Assembly (NCBI GenBank): GCA_963575745.1
Contig: CAUYUJ010000361.1
Coordinates: forward strand, 64,001-114,867
DNA: 50,867 nucleotides
Origin: Prorocentrum cordatum
Taxonomy: Eukaryota > Sar > Dinophyceae > Prorocentrales > Prorocentraceae
Direction: 5' to 3'
Within the stretch, counting starts at the first letter, position 1; every line of letters starts with the position of its first letter. Positions 10,211 to 19,490 of the stretch are shown here, piece by piece. A model generated the notes under the pieces. That model was not told where the DNA came from. It worked only from the letters and a program-made list of their open reading frames with translations, and did not search any database. A program made the translations under genes and the position numbers.

Positions 10211-10483
10211 GTAGGTCTGAGATATTTGGAATGCTTTGGGGATATGAATTAAAACCCATCAGCAAAGGTGATTTTCGAGCTGTCAGAAATCATTGCAGTT
10301 TCTGGCAAGCGGAAGTAAAGCTGGAAAACAAGCTGAGGCAAGAAAATGAAGCTGGACAGCGAACTGGGCGTAGGGCGGGGGTCTGGGGGCGTGTGGGCCC
10401 CCCCCGCATGATATTGTTCATGCGGCATGCTATGACGATCGCAGCGTACCCCCGCCCAGGCGTGCCCCAGGCGTCACGGTTAC

Positions 10484-10743
10484 CCGGGGCCCAAAGGTCT
10501 AGGCCTCCTAGATGGGGTCGGAGTAGATGGGGTCGGAGGATCGCGCCGCATCGCCGATGCATTCACGATGCGGCTCGATGCGGAGCCCGATTTTCTCCAC
10601 GCCGGCTTCGCCGATGCATCGCCCACGTCGGCGATGCATCGCCGGTGCATCACCGATGCTTCGCCGGTACATCACCGATGCGGCGCCATCCTCCGACCCC
10701 ATCTACTCTGACCCCATCTAGGAGGCCTGTGACAGGGCCCCGA
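10484..10743. mobile_element. Fold-back (MITE-like) element with 41-bp near-perfect TIRs
   Basis: The left arm 10,501-10,541 (starting AGGCCTCCTAGATGGGGTCG) is matched by the reverse complement of 10,688-10,728 with one visible mismatch. Similarity continues inward for about 15 further bases (GCGCCGCATC) and outward as CGGGGCCC at 10,484 against GGGCCCCG near 10,743. The loop consists of repeated GATGC/GCATC words such as GCCGATGCATCGCC. There is no coding capacity. No clear target-site duplication was seen outside the outer GGGCCC palindrome. It looks like a non-autonomous DNA transposon, or a recently formed large palindrome. Confidence 0.7.
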
Positions 10744-10889
10744 GTTCATTGGCAACGAGCCCTAGACGCAAGGTTGTTGTCCTTGGGGGAAGGGGTCGGG
10801 ACTGTGCGGGGCCGGCGGACTCAAGACAGTTTTTTTTGCTAGAGCGGCGCAGAGGTCGACGAGGCCAGCATCTCTCCTCTCCCCTGCAG

Positions 10890-11180
10890 CGCGCGAGGCA
10901 CGCCGCCTGCCACCGCCCGCCGTGGCTGCGCATTGGAGACGCCCGCCGCGCGCGCAGGACATCGAGAAGCAGCTCGGCGTGCTCGACCCGTCGTGCCCCT
11001 TCTCGGACCTGCAGAGCGCCGTGACCCTGCTGCAGAAGCGGGTGTCCCTGCTGGACGCCCCCCGCCAGCGACGGCGGCGGCGGCGACGACGGCGACGACA
11101 ACCACGACAAAGAGCAACGCCGCCGCCGCCCGCGACGACGACGACGACGACGAAGATGACGACTGACGACTGACGACGAC
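10890..11180 (+). CDS. Possible exon: short helix followed by Arg-rich tail
   Basis: A pyrimidine-rich stretch ending CCTCTCCCCTGCAG at about 10,889 resembles a splice acceptor. The frame that follows reads RAQDIEKQLGVLDPSCPFSD and then LQSAVTLLQKRVSLLDAP, a convincing amphipathic helix pair, before running into an Arg tract encoded by CGG/CGA repeats. The family is unknown. The acceptor is an inference and no donor was identified upstream. Confidence 0.28.
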
Positions 11181-11196
11181 GACGACTGACGACGAC

Positions 11197-11229
<33 letters not shown>

Positions 11230-11231
11230 GC
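11073..11231. repeat. (GAC)n microsatellite, imperfect
   Basis: GAC/CGA triplets with interruptions run across this stretch, including GACTGACGACTGACGACGAC. It encodes poly-Asp, poly-Arg or poly-Thr depending on frame and explains the homopolymeric ends of local open frames. Confidence 0.85.
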
Positions 11232-11354
11232 AACGAGGAGGACTGTTCGACGAACGTCGAGCGGGCCCTCGTGGCGGCGCGCGGGCAGCGTTCCTGGGGG
11301 CTTCCCTGCTTCGCCTGGGCCCCCCGCCCGCTCGCGATGCTTCACGCTGGGGGC

Positions 11355-11533
11355 CTGTAGCACTAAGTCGGGCGTGTCCCTCTACAGGAGGAATATTCCA
11401 AAATAGTCAAAAAATAGTCTGGGGACCATTTTTTGAGTATTTATTAACCATTTGGGTGTCTCCTCGGGGCATTAATTTTTTTTTCGTCCAAAGCCCCCCT
11501 GCAGGGGGACAGGCCCGACTTAACTGTAGCACT
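11355..11533. mobile_element. MITE with 24-bp TIRs and a 9-10 bp target-site duplication
   Basis: CTGTAGCACT occurs at 11,355-11,364 and again at 11,524-11,533. Between them the left end AAGTCGGGCGTGTCCCTCTA (11,365 onward, to CAGG at 11,388) is the inverted match of 11,498-11,521 (ending ACAGGCCCGACTT), with three mismatches in 24. The internal 110 bases are AT-rich (repeated AAAATAGTC) and non-coding. A 9-10 base duplication with TIRs fits Mutator-like (MULE) non-autonomous elements best. The class assignment is an inference; the TIR and duplication are seen directly. Confidence 0.75.
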
Positions 11534-11541
11534 TCGTCAAG

Positions 11542-12240
11542 ATGCATTCTCCTGTCAGGCAGCACCGTTGTCTTGACGGAGATCTGTTCCGATATTCTCC
11601 CAGCGGCAATGTCGGGAAGCGTGGCGTGCTAGGCCACGAACATTTCGATTCCCAGCCCCACGCCGTACCCAACACGTCGCCCTTCGTGACGCCATACCCG
11701 ACGCCATACCCGACGCCCTACCCGACACAAAATCCAGCGCCTTACCCGACGTTTCCTCATGCGGTTGCCATTTGCGATACCCATTTGCAGAAAGTTCTTG
11801 GTCAGCGGTTCGATGTGATGAAGCCAGGCGACCATGATCTACGAATCATCTTCGTGGAAGGCATAAGAAGCATTTCTTCCTGTCCAGGCCAATGCGCGAC
11901 AGTTGGGTGGACAACGTGCAGACATGTAACTATTTCCAATAGCTGCATATCACAGGGGAGTGGGTTGAGGCGCGAGGGACCAGAGGTCTCTGTTTTCATG
12001 CTCAGGGCGTGCATGACGAAGAGCCGAAGTAGTTTGGTAAGGTGCAGGTGAAGTTGCCCATGAGCTTTTGCGGGGGCGGGTCCAATTGTGTGAAATTCCA
12101 CGTGAAGCATCTTGGGCAGTCTGGGTTCGCAGACGGAGGAACACTACTTAAAGATGATCACACGGGACAGCGATGCTTGAAGAAGCATGTGCACGCCACA
12201 CAGGTCGTCCCAGGCGGATCAAAGTTTGCTCGTTTTCTCG
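11542..12240 (+). pseudogene. VWD-like (DPHL...GQRFD) protein pseudogene
   Basis: Parts of a von Willebrand type D-like protein are readable. A TPYPTPYPT spacer, encoded by a 12-base repeat at about 11,691-11,752, is followed by CDTHLQKVLGQRFDVMKPGD in frame 1. A second part is in frame 3: LHITGEWVEAR, then FGKVQVKLPM, VKFHVKHLGQSGFADGG and TLLKDDHTG. The order (D-x-H-L, G-x-R-F-D, then G-G-x-L-x-x-D-D-H-T) matches a family I remember as common in dinoflagellates; that memory is unchecked. Two in-frame stops are visible in the frame 3 part, at 11,940-11,942 and 12,030-12,032, besides the frame change between 11,850 and 11,900. It is a dead copy. It starts only about ten bases after the MITE at 11,355-11,533. 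Confidence 0.6.
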
Positions 12241-12249
12241 GTTGCAGGG

Positions 12250-13010
12250 GCAAGGTTCGCTTGACGGCACGTGCATTGAACGATTTCATGATGGGAAGCC
12301 ATGCTCACCTTCGCGGTAAGCGCAAACAATTCACGGTAGCATCCCGTGGCATTATGCATTCGTTGGATGCACAGGGTAGCATTTTTTGGCATTGTTTGTG
12401 CCTTGATGTCACAGGGCATTGTCCTGTGGCATCCTCATTTTGCTCGGAGTCGGGTGGCATCCCGTCGCTCGAGTTGCGTTTACCTTGCGAGCAAACACAC
12501 AACCCAATTGCAAGCCGTGCGACTGCGGGCCAGCCTTGCACACGTCGAGCCGTGAGTTGCGCCGTTCGAGGCCTCACACTGTGACCAGAGAGTCGGCCAC
12601 CACCACACCAGACATTGTCTCTGCCATATTTCTGGCCTCCTGGGCCTGCGTGTTTGGGCATGGCACCGCGCCAAAGTTTGCTACAAAGGCACCGCAAAGA
12701 GTTAACGAGGTCCAGCCAGGCCTCAAAGATCCGTAAGAGGCCACCAAGGCGCTAGTATTGTCCTAAGATAGCCTCCAACAGTCCCCCAAGTACGTAGTCC
12801 ATGGAGCGCTCGGAGAGACAAACGCCATCAAGCTTCTTGAAACAGTCGCGAATCTGTCGTATTCTCGATGCATCAGATGAAGATCGCTCCAGGCAGGACC
12901 CCAGAGGCTCCCCAGAGGGCCCCGCAGGTCCACAAGAGTTCCTAAGATGGCCAAGGGCGCCCTCAAGATGTCTCACGATCTGGGCTGGTCACCATGGTGG
13001 CCCCAATACG
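12250..13010. other. No supported gene; GGCAT-rich and AAGATGGCC-type sequence
   Basis: GGCAT words recur in 12,345-12,465. Between 12,720 and 12,990 short CCTCAAGATG / CCTAAGATGGCC words resemble the CCCCAAGACGGC repeats at 18.9-20.5 kb. No open frame looks coding. Confidence 0.35.
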
Positions 13011-13139
13011 GCGATGGACGACGACGACGACGACGACGACCCCGAATCAGGCGAATGGGCTAGCAGGCAATTGGGGAGTCTGGGCTCGCCTCGACCTCAC
13101 CGATAGGGGGGTGAACCGCGAAAAAAAATGTGAACCCCA

Positions 13140-13295
13140 GGGTGAGGAGAGGTTCAGGAGAAGACGAGGAGGATCGAGGATCGAGGAGGTCCGAGGATCG
13201 AGGGTCGAGGGAAGTCGAGGAGAAGACGGAGGAGGAGGAGGAGGAGGAGGAGGAGGAGGAGGAGGAGGAGGAGGAGGAGAGGGAGGAGTGGAAGG
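13140..13295. repeat. GGA/GAG microsatellite
   Basis: GAGGATCGAGGA-type repeats pass into an uninterrupted (GGA)n run from about 13,228 to 13,280. This polypurine tract gives poly-Glu or poly-Arg frames that are not genes. Confidence 0.9.
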
Positions 13296-13500
13296 GGAAG
13301 ACGGAGAGAGGGAGCGAGGGAAGACCACAGCCTCGCTACAGCCGCCTCCCCCCTTCTCCAGGTGGATGCCCGAGCCACGTAGTTGCCTCACGCCCATCCA
13401 GGCGCAGCCGCCTGCCTAACAGGATACAGGGGCTCCCACAGCTACCCTGGAGGCCATGACCGGTCCCTGCCTCACGGGGGAGTCGATGGATGAGGAGAGA

Positions 13501-13643
13501 CAGGGCTGGACCTACACGGTGTTTTGGCGATTTCGTGGGCCGTTTTCGTTTCGACTTCTTTTTGCGGTAGAGGTGGATTGAAGACAAAACGAGGAAAAAC
13601 GAAACAAAACGAAAACGGAAAACACCGCTTAGGTTCAGCCCTG
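13501..13643. mobile_element. hAT-style fold-back MITE, copy 1 (CAGGGCTG ends)
   Basis: The 143-base element begins CAGGGCTGGACCTA and ends with the inverse TAGGTTCAGCCCTG. The arms CACGGTGTTTT and AAAACACCGC also pair. The core holds GGGCCGTTTTCGTTTCGA and GAAGACAAAACGAGGAAAA, both shared with the copy at 16,724-16,862. CAGGG-type termini are typical of hAT transposons. The flanks (AGGAGAGA and ATGCGAGG) match at only five of eight positions, so a duplication here is uncertain. Confidence 0.65.
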
Positions 13644-13664
13644 ATGCGAGGGGCGCAGGAAGAC

Positions 13665-14010
13665 CTAGGATGATGAAGCGGTGGAAGAGGAGGCGTAGGA
13701 GGAGAAGGGAGGACCAGAGGAGGTGCAGGAGGAGGAGGAGCAGGAGGAGGATGAGGAGGAGGAGGTTCGGCTCTCCTCGGAAGCAAGGCGCACGACCTCG
13801 GCAGCCAGGGGGGTGCGCCTCCAATGAGCGGCACAGCCCATGAGGAGGAGGAGGAGGACGAGAAGGAGGAGGAGCAAGGAGGAGGAAGAGGAGTGGGAAG
13901 AGGCAGAACGCAGAGGATGAGAAGGAGGCGGAGGAGAAGGAGGCGGAGGAAGAGGAGGAGGAGGAGGAAGAGGAGGAGGAGGAGGAGGAGGAGGGAGATG
14001 AGGAGGATGA
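13665..14010. repeat. GGA/GAGGAG-rich microsatellite region
   Basis: An imperfect GGA and GAA purine tract. Both strands give long low-complexity frames (poly-Glu/Arg or poly-Leu/Ser/Pro), which I do not count as genes. Confidence 0.85.
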
Positions 14011-14019
14011 GTGGCAACG

Positions 14020-14320
14020 TCGTCACAGTGCAACGCAGTAGGGAGTGAGCCGCAGAAGAGGTCAGAGTGACTGATGCACGACTGGGACGCTTCGAAACCA
14101 ACAGTTCCAATTCAGGCCAGCCCTGCAATGTTTAATCGTATAACGACGTTCGGCACATTCAGGGGAACTCGTTGGTCGCACGTTGGATGCTCAGAGCACG
14201 AAGCGCCAACTTCGCATGTTGGATGATGGTAAAGCAAAAACAGCTTTAGTTCGATAATTCTGCCGATGCGGGTGGATGTGTAAGTAAGATTGTTGTGTTT
14301 AACAGGAAACGAGGGAGGGA
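14020..14320. other. Unique sequence between GGA and GAT tracts, no gene seen
   Basis: About 300 bases of balanced composition without a convincing frame or repeat. Confidence 0.35.
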
Positions 14321-14322
14321 GC

Positions 14323-14323
<1 letters not shown>

Positions 14324-14387
<64 letters not shown>

Positions 14388-14832
14388 TTCATGGTGATGA
14401 TGATGATGATGATTGTGGTGGTGATGGTGATGATGATGGTGATGGTGATGATGGTGGTGATGATGATGATGGTGATGATGATGATGGTGATTATGAAGGT
14501 GATGATGATGATGATGGTGATGGTTGTGGTGGTGATGCTGCTGGTGATTGTGCTGGTGATGGGGAACATGATGATGGTGATGGTGATGATGCCGAGTATA
14601 CTGATCCTTAATGTGAGCATGATGATGCTGACGGTGACGTTGATGTTATTGGTGATGTTGATGATGGTGATGGAGTTGGTGAAGATATTGATGCTGATGA
14701 TGATTATGTTGATATATATATATATATATATATATCGATGACGATGGCGATGGCGACGATGATGATACTAACGATACTGGCGATGCTGCTGATGATCACG
14801 CTGCCGATGCTGATGCAGATGATGATGCTGAC

Positions 14833-14878
<46 letters not shown>

Positions 14879-15020
14879 CTGATGATGATGATGGTGCTGA
14901 TTCTGATGCTGATGATGATGCTGCTGATGATGATGGTGATGATGATGGTGGTGGTGATGATGATGGTGCTGATGATGATTATGCTGCTGCTGCTGGTGAC
15001 GACGATGATGATTCTGAAAA
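14324..15020. repeat. (GAT)n microsatellite split by an (AT)n run
   Basis: A pure ATG/GAT run starts at 14,324 and decays into GAT, GGT and GCT triplets. An (AT)n run interrupts at about 14,711-14,735, after which GAT triplets resume to about 15,020. The frames give poly-Met, Asp or Ile strings and are not proteins. Confidence 0.9.
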
Positions 15021-15059
15021 CGAGGGGAATCCGCATGACCCGGCGGTAAGATGAGGATT

Positions 15060-15440
15060 CTGAAACATGAAAATGATGAGAACGCCGATGGTAAGCAGGG
15101 ATGGTTGTGATGTTGTTGGGGATGACGAGCTCGACGAGGACGGTGATGATGACGACGAGGATCAAACTAATGCTGCTGATGAGGAGAACGATGAGGATGA
15201 TACATAAGGAAAGGATAATATGGAGTGGTATGATGAGGCGGAGCAAGATGAGACATCGCGGGAGAAGGAGGCGGATGAGGATGCAGAGAATTTCGGGGAT
15301 CAGGAGCAGAGGAGGAGGAGGACGAATATGAGCAAGCAGGAACATGATGAAGGAGAAAGGGGATGACGATGAGCACAGGAGGAGGAGGAGGGAGAAGGAG
15401 GTTGACTAAGGAGATGAGGGTGGAAGATGGATAAGCAGGA
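15060..15440. repeat. GATGAGGAGG-type purine-rich repeat
   Basis: Imperfect GAT/GAG/AGG triplets continue the preceding microsatellite region with more interruptions. Confidence 0.7.
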
Positions 15441-16355
15441 GAGGTCTGAGAAGATCGATGGCCCATGGGCGACACCAGCCGCGCCTGGCAACAAATGAGT
15501 ACATCACACCGTGTTGCACGCCAACGCAATCGAAAACGATGCTTTCAAAGTATTTCGCAGCCAGTTTCCATTTCTCTCTTACGACATGTGTCTAGTAGGG
15601 ATGTATAGATGACCGGGTTGGATGGCACGCCCACCCACCCCCGTTCCAAGGACAGCAAGAAGCTCGACAGCATCAGAACGGGTGTCGACAGGGCTTGATG
15701 CTTCTTCTCTTTGTCTCCCTCCCCCCCGCGTCTCCCGAATCCCTTGAATGCATTTAGAGTCCAGAAGCGTGCGTAGCCGCCAGGCCGCCCGCTCGATACA
15801 TGGTTGTTCGGGCCACCTGTCCCGGGATCGAGACGTGCGTTGTCGACAGCGTGCATGGTCGAAAGAGGCATGCTTTGTTGACGGCAATTTCCACGAAGGT
15901 GCCGTCTAATCGGAGCTCACGCGCCACGCGCCCATGCAGCGTGTCTTGACTTCGTTTTGATATGTAGGTGAAGGGGCATAATGAATTGCGGACGCGATGG
16001 CGAGATCTTTTAGCAGGCATCACAGGTCTATTGTACAACGCGTGCGTAGTAACAGTTTTGCATATGATTTGCCATGGTTCATTCCCCCTCTTGCAGCAAG
16101 GTGTCCAGCGATATTGAGAAAGCGCTGAAGAAGAAGGCCCGCCTGATCTGCGCGCCCTCCGTCTACCCAGGCTTACCTTCGCACCTGAACGGGCGCTCAA
16201 GGCTATCGCAAGGGGATAACCACAGAGAGATCTCCGACTGGGCCGACGCGAGCCAGAGAGCGAAATGCGAATTGAGAGCCAGGGCGGCGCCCAAAGCATG
16301 GCGAAGGACATGGGATGGGATGTAACGAACGGGCAGGTGAGGGGAAGAGTGGAGA
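15440..16355. other. No supported gene; one coherent short frame at 16,074-16,325
   Basis: Most of this stretch is unremarkable. The plus frame 16,074-16,325 (83 codons; SDIEKALKKKARLICAPSVY, then a Gly-Arg-Ser-rich part and DWADASQRAKCELRARAAPK) has a natural amino-acid mix and could be an exon or decayed gene piece. I do not recognise it. Confidence 0.25.
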
Positions 16356-16366
16356 TCGCAGGCCCA

Positions 16367-16547
16367 GAGATTGACACCAACACCAATATCGGCGGTGTGC
16401 CTCCACCGAGGGAAGAAGATCCCGATTTCGGTGATGATGGTAATATTCAGGCTTCAGGGTGGCCGAAATATTACCACCAACACCGAAATCTAGGATCATC
16501 TTCCCCCTCTGGGGGCAACCCCCTGTGTTGGTGTTGGTGCCGGTCTC
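16367..16547. repeat. Large imperfect hairpin, 81-bp arms and 19-bp loop
   Basis: The left arm 16,367-16,447 and the right arm 16,467-16,547 are equal in length and inverted relative to each other, matching at roughly three quarters of positions by eye. Paired landmarks are CACCAACACCAA with TTGGTGTTGGTG, GATTTCGGTG with CACCGAAATC, and GGTAATATT with AATATTACC. The outer ends read GAGATTG and CGGTCTC. The loop is non-coding. It may be a fold-back mobile element or a structured RNA locus. Confidence 0.7.
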
Positions 16548-16723
16548 CATGCCTCCAAGGAGAGAGCAGGGGAAGGGTTTGAGGAGGAGGTCGTGCGCGA
16601 GGACAAGGGGGGAGGAGGTTCAGTGGCCCCTGCCGCCGTGGGCGCGCTCCTTCTGGCGGCTGGTTTGCGGCCCCAGTCATGAGCACCTCCTCGCACATTC
16701 GCGTTTTCCGGGGTTGTGGATTT

Positions 16724-16862
16724 CAGGGGTGGACCTAAACGTTGTTTGGGCGATTTCGTGGGCCGTTTTCGTTTCGATATCGTTTTGCATTAAAGAGGTA
16801 TTGAAGACAAAACGAGGGAAAATAACAAAGAAAACGAAAAACGTCGTTTCGGTTCGGTCCTG
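16724..16862. mobile_element. hAT-style fold-back MITE, copy 2, with 8-bp duplication
   Basis: The 139-base element starts CAGGGGTGGACCTAAACG and ends with the inverse of CAGGACCGAACCGAAACG. It shares TTTCGTGGGCCGTTTTCGTT and ATTGAAGACAAAACGAGG with the copy at 13,501-13,643. The flanks GTGGATTT (16,716-16,723) and GTGGATGT (16,863-16,870) differ at one of eight bases, as expected for an aged 8-base target-site duplication. That length together with CAGGG ends points to the hAT superfamily. Confidence 0.7.
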
Positions 16863-16869
16863 GTGGATG

Positions 16870-17460
16870 TGCCTACGTCGGGAAAGTCGTGTGGTCGTTG
16901 CAGTTCCAGGGGGGACAGTTCGACAAGAATTTGCCCCCACACTGCACGTCGGGGAGGCCAGAGCGTAGGGGCCACTCGGTGGATGCTGGCAATTAGGTCT
17001 GTGAGCTACCATCTCATTTGAAGCCGATTGAATTTGTATCAACTTGCGGAATGGATGGGGTAGTATGAAGAGAGCACAGGACGGGGCAGAGGAATGGACT
17101 TGTGAGTTGCGGAAAGACCGTGGTCATGTTGATGATGCGATGGTCAGCTTGCGCGTGGCGAGGAAGAGCTTCAAGGTGGAAGTGGAGACCGAGATCTAGA
17201 CCGCAAGGCAGCGGGTTTCTCTTTTTGGACCCCTGTTACTGGAAGTGTTGGGATTTGGTTCTTGAGCATTGCAGCTAGTGTCGCTGACATATTCCCGGCA
17301 CGAGTGTGTTCGCGTGGTATCTGAATTATGTGAGTCAGGCACGTTGTTGCGTTTACAGATGCGGGCGCAAATCATTTCCGTTGTTGTTTTTCATACGTTT
17401 GGCGAATAGATGGCGTTCTTTTCTCCAGCCAGTTGTGATGATTGGGTTCCCATTCTTTCC
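16870..17460. other. No supported gene
   Basis: Sequence of lower GC than its surroundings with no coherent open frame or tandem repeat. Confidence 0.4.
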
Positions 17461-17461
17461 A

Positions 17462-17762
17462 GCCGTGGTCCAGCCCGTTTCGTTTGAGATGTTCTCGCAA
17501 GTCTTAGCTCCAACATGCCCTGACCTAAGAGTGGTCCAGCATGGCTCGCCTGAGGCATCATCGCAACTCTGTGCTCCGACATGCCGCACGCGAGGTGGTT
17601 GGGCCCGTTTCGCCAGGGGCTTCCGCGCAATTCTGGGATCGGAGATGCCGCGCGAGGTCGACTGGTTCCTGTCGCCTGAGACATCCTCGCGATTCTGGCC
17701 TTCGATGCCGCACGCGAGGTGGTCTGGGCCTTTTTCGCTTGAGACAGCCTCGCAGTTCTTGC
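17462..17762 (-). repeat. ~66-bp minisatellite, about 4-5 copies, with 22-codon periodicity
   Basis: Units beginning near TGGTCCAGC / TGGGCCCGTTTCGCC and containing GAGATGTTCTCGCAA or GAGACATCCTCGCGA repeat at roughly 59-68 bases. Because the typical length is near a multiple of three, the minus strand shows a repeating peptide of about 22 residues (GAQSCDDASGEPCWTTLRSG, GAKTCENISNETGWTT). This could be a repeat-protein fragment or a minisatellite that happens to stay in frame. Confidence 0.55.
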
Positions 17763-17905
17763 ATATAGATATGTATATACACATAGTCATGCACATTTGC
17801 ACATACATATGCATATACATCTACATATGTACATACATATACATGTACATGTACATGTACATTACATGTACATGTGTTTATTTATGTATATATATACAGA
17901 GTTAC
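17763..17905. repeat. (ACATAT)n / (TGTACA)n AT-rich microsatellite
   Basis: Alternating CATATACATA and TACATGTACATG words and a final TATATATATA run. It adjoins the 66-bp minisatellite. Confidence 0.9.
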
Positions 17906-18203
17906 ATATCATCGTCAGACGAGAAACGGGGTCCCCAGACCCTGTCCTGCTCTATTTCCCAAACTCCCCCCCCTCGGGGATACCGTCCTGGCGGAGTCGA
18001 AGGCGGAGGCGGAGGAGGAGGCGGCGGAGGAGGAGGATCTGGAGGAGGAGCCCAAAGGGCCCGGTCTCCCCTCCCGTGGGAGAGACCTTGCCCGACGCTG
18101 GCCTCCTGAGCGAGCGCATTGGGACCATCGGGGTCTTGTCCTGGCTTCGGATGCAACTCTTGGGAGGTCAAATTCTGATTTAGCCCTGGTCCGAAATCCG
18201 CCT

Positions 18204-18279
18204 AATTCGGCTTAATCCCGCTTAATCCCGTTTAATCCGGCTTAATCCCGCTTGATACCGCTCAATCCCGCTTGATCCG
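18204..18279. repeat. 10-bp tandem repeat GCTTAATCCC
   Basis: Seven or more units of GCTTAATCCC with substitutions (GTTTAATCCG, GCTTGATACC, GCTCAATCCC) run without gaps. Confidence 0.85.
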
Positions 18280-18708
18280 AGGCCCCCTCTGGCGTTACAG
18301 CCCCCCAATGGAGCTTACTCCTCCTTAATCCTTCCGACGAAAACCTCCCAGTAGTTGCCTCCCAATCTCGGCGGAGTCCCGTCTCTTTTCGGGGCGCTTC
18401 CCGGCCAGGCCCGCTGGGTGGCTGCCAACAGGCCCCCGGAGCGAGCAGACCGCCGCCCCCGAGGGCCCAAGACTGCCCCGAGCTGCCTCGGAGACGGCCT
18501 CCGGGAGTTTCACGCGGCCCCGAGCTGCCCCGACGACGTTGGATCTCAGAGAGGAGGCCGCAGACCCGGAGAGGATGCAGAGGGATCTGTTCGAGGACGA
18601 CCCCGGCCCCAGGCCGGAGGCATGAGCGCGTGGGGAGCCCCTGCCGGACGAGGAGGGGATCGCCCCACTCGTGGTCGCCCTCTGCTGGAGTCGCCGCTGA
18701 GGATCAGT

Positions 18709-18888
18709 ATCGATTAACCGATCCCCATCCACATCCCCATCCTGTTCGAGACCCCCACCAAATTACCACCCCGGTTGGGGATACACCCCTCGAAACCCGA
18801 AGGGAGCGGCCTATATCCCCATCTAGGGGGGCTATTCGACCAGTGGGGCCCAGGCCACGCCGCTGGGGATGGGGGTCGGATAAACGAT
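18709..18888. repeat. Imperfect inverted repeat, ~25-bp arms
   Basis: ATCGATTAACCGATCCCCAT at 18,709 pairs with the reverse complement of 18,864-18,888 (ATGGGGGTCGGATAAACGAT), with several mismatches. The 130-base interior is CCCCAT-rich and non-coding. It may be another MITE-like element; no duplication was identified. Confidence 0.45.
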
Positions 18889-18899
18889 GCTCAAAGAAG

Positions 18900-19453
18900 C
18901 CTTCCGAACGGCAAGAGGCCACAAAGACGGCCCAAGAAGGCTCCAAGAGGACCGCCGACGAGCACCCCAAGAGGCCAACATCAGTCATTTTCCCCAGGTG
19001 TTTTGATGATTCTTGCATTCTAGCTCTTTGGGGCCTGCCAGGCTCCCGAAGACGGCTCAGGAGGCGCCCCGAGAAGGCCCAAGAGGCCCGCAAGAAACGT
19101 CAGAGGCCTCATTGGGAGCACCAAGACGACTCGAGAGGGGCCCCAGGACGGCCAAAAAGGCCCGCCAAGACGGCCCAAGAGGGACCCCTGAGCGGCCCCA
19201 AGAGGGGCCCAAGAGGGGGAGCACGAACCCACAAGTCCAGCCTTCCGCCCCCGCAAGCCCCCAGGAGGCCCAAAGAGGCCCCGAAGAGGCGCCGTGAGGC
19301 CCCCAAGAGGCCTCCACGAGGCCAGAAAGAGGCCCCAGAAAGCACCAAAACGGCCCCCAAAAGGCTTCCTGGGGGGGGCCAACGAACACCCCAGAGCCCC
19401 AGAGACCTGACACACAGCCCCAGCAACGAAGGCCGATACATTGTATGTGTGTA

Positions 19454-19490
<37 letters not shown>

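Noticed and set aside
12368-12386. Second spliced-leader-like word (GTAGCATTTTTTGGCATTG)
   Set aside because: It needs an insertion and several mismatches to fit the leader, it lacks the CTCAAG end, and it lies in a GGCAT-rich stretch where such words are expected.
14295-14741. Poly-Met/Ile/Val frames on both strands
   Set aside because: They are translations of the GAT microsatellite.
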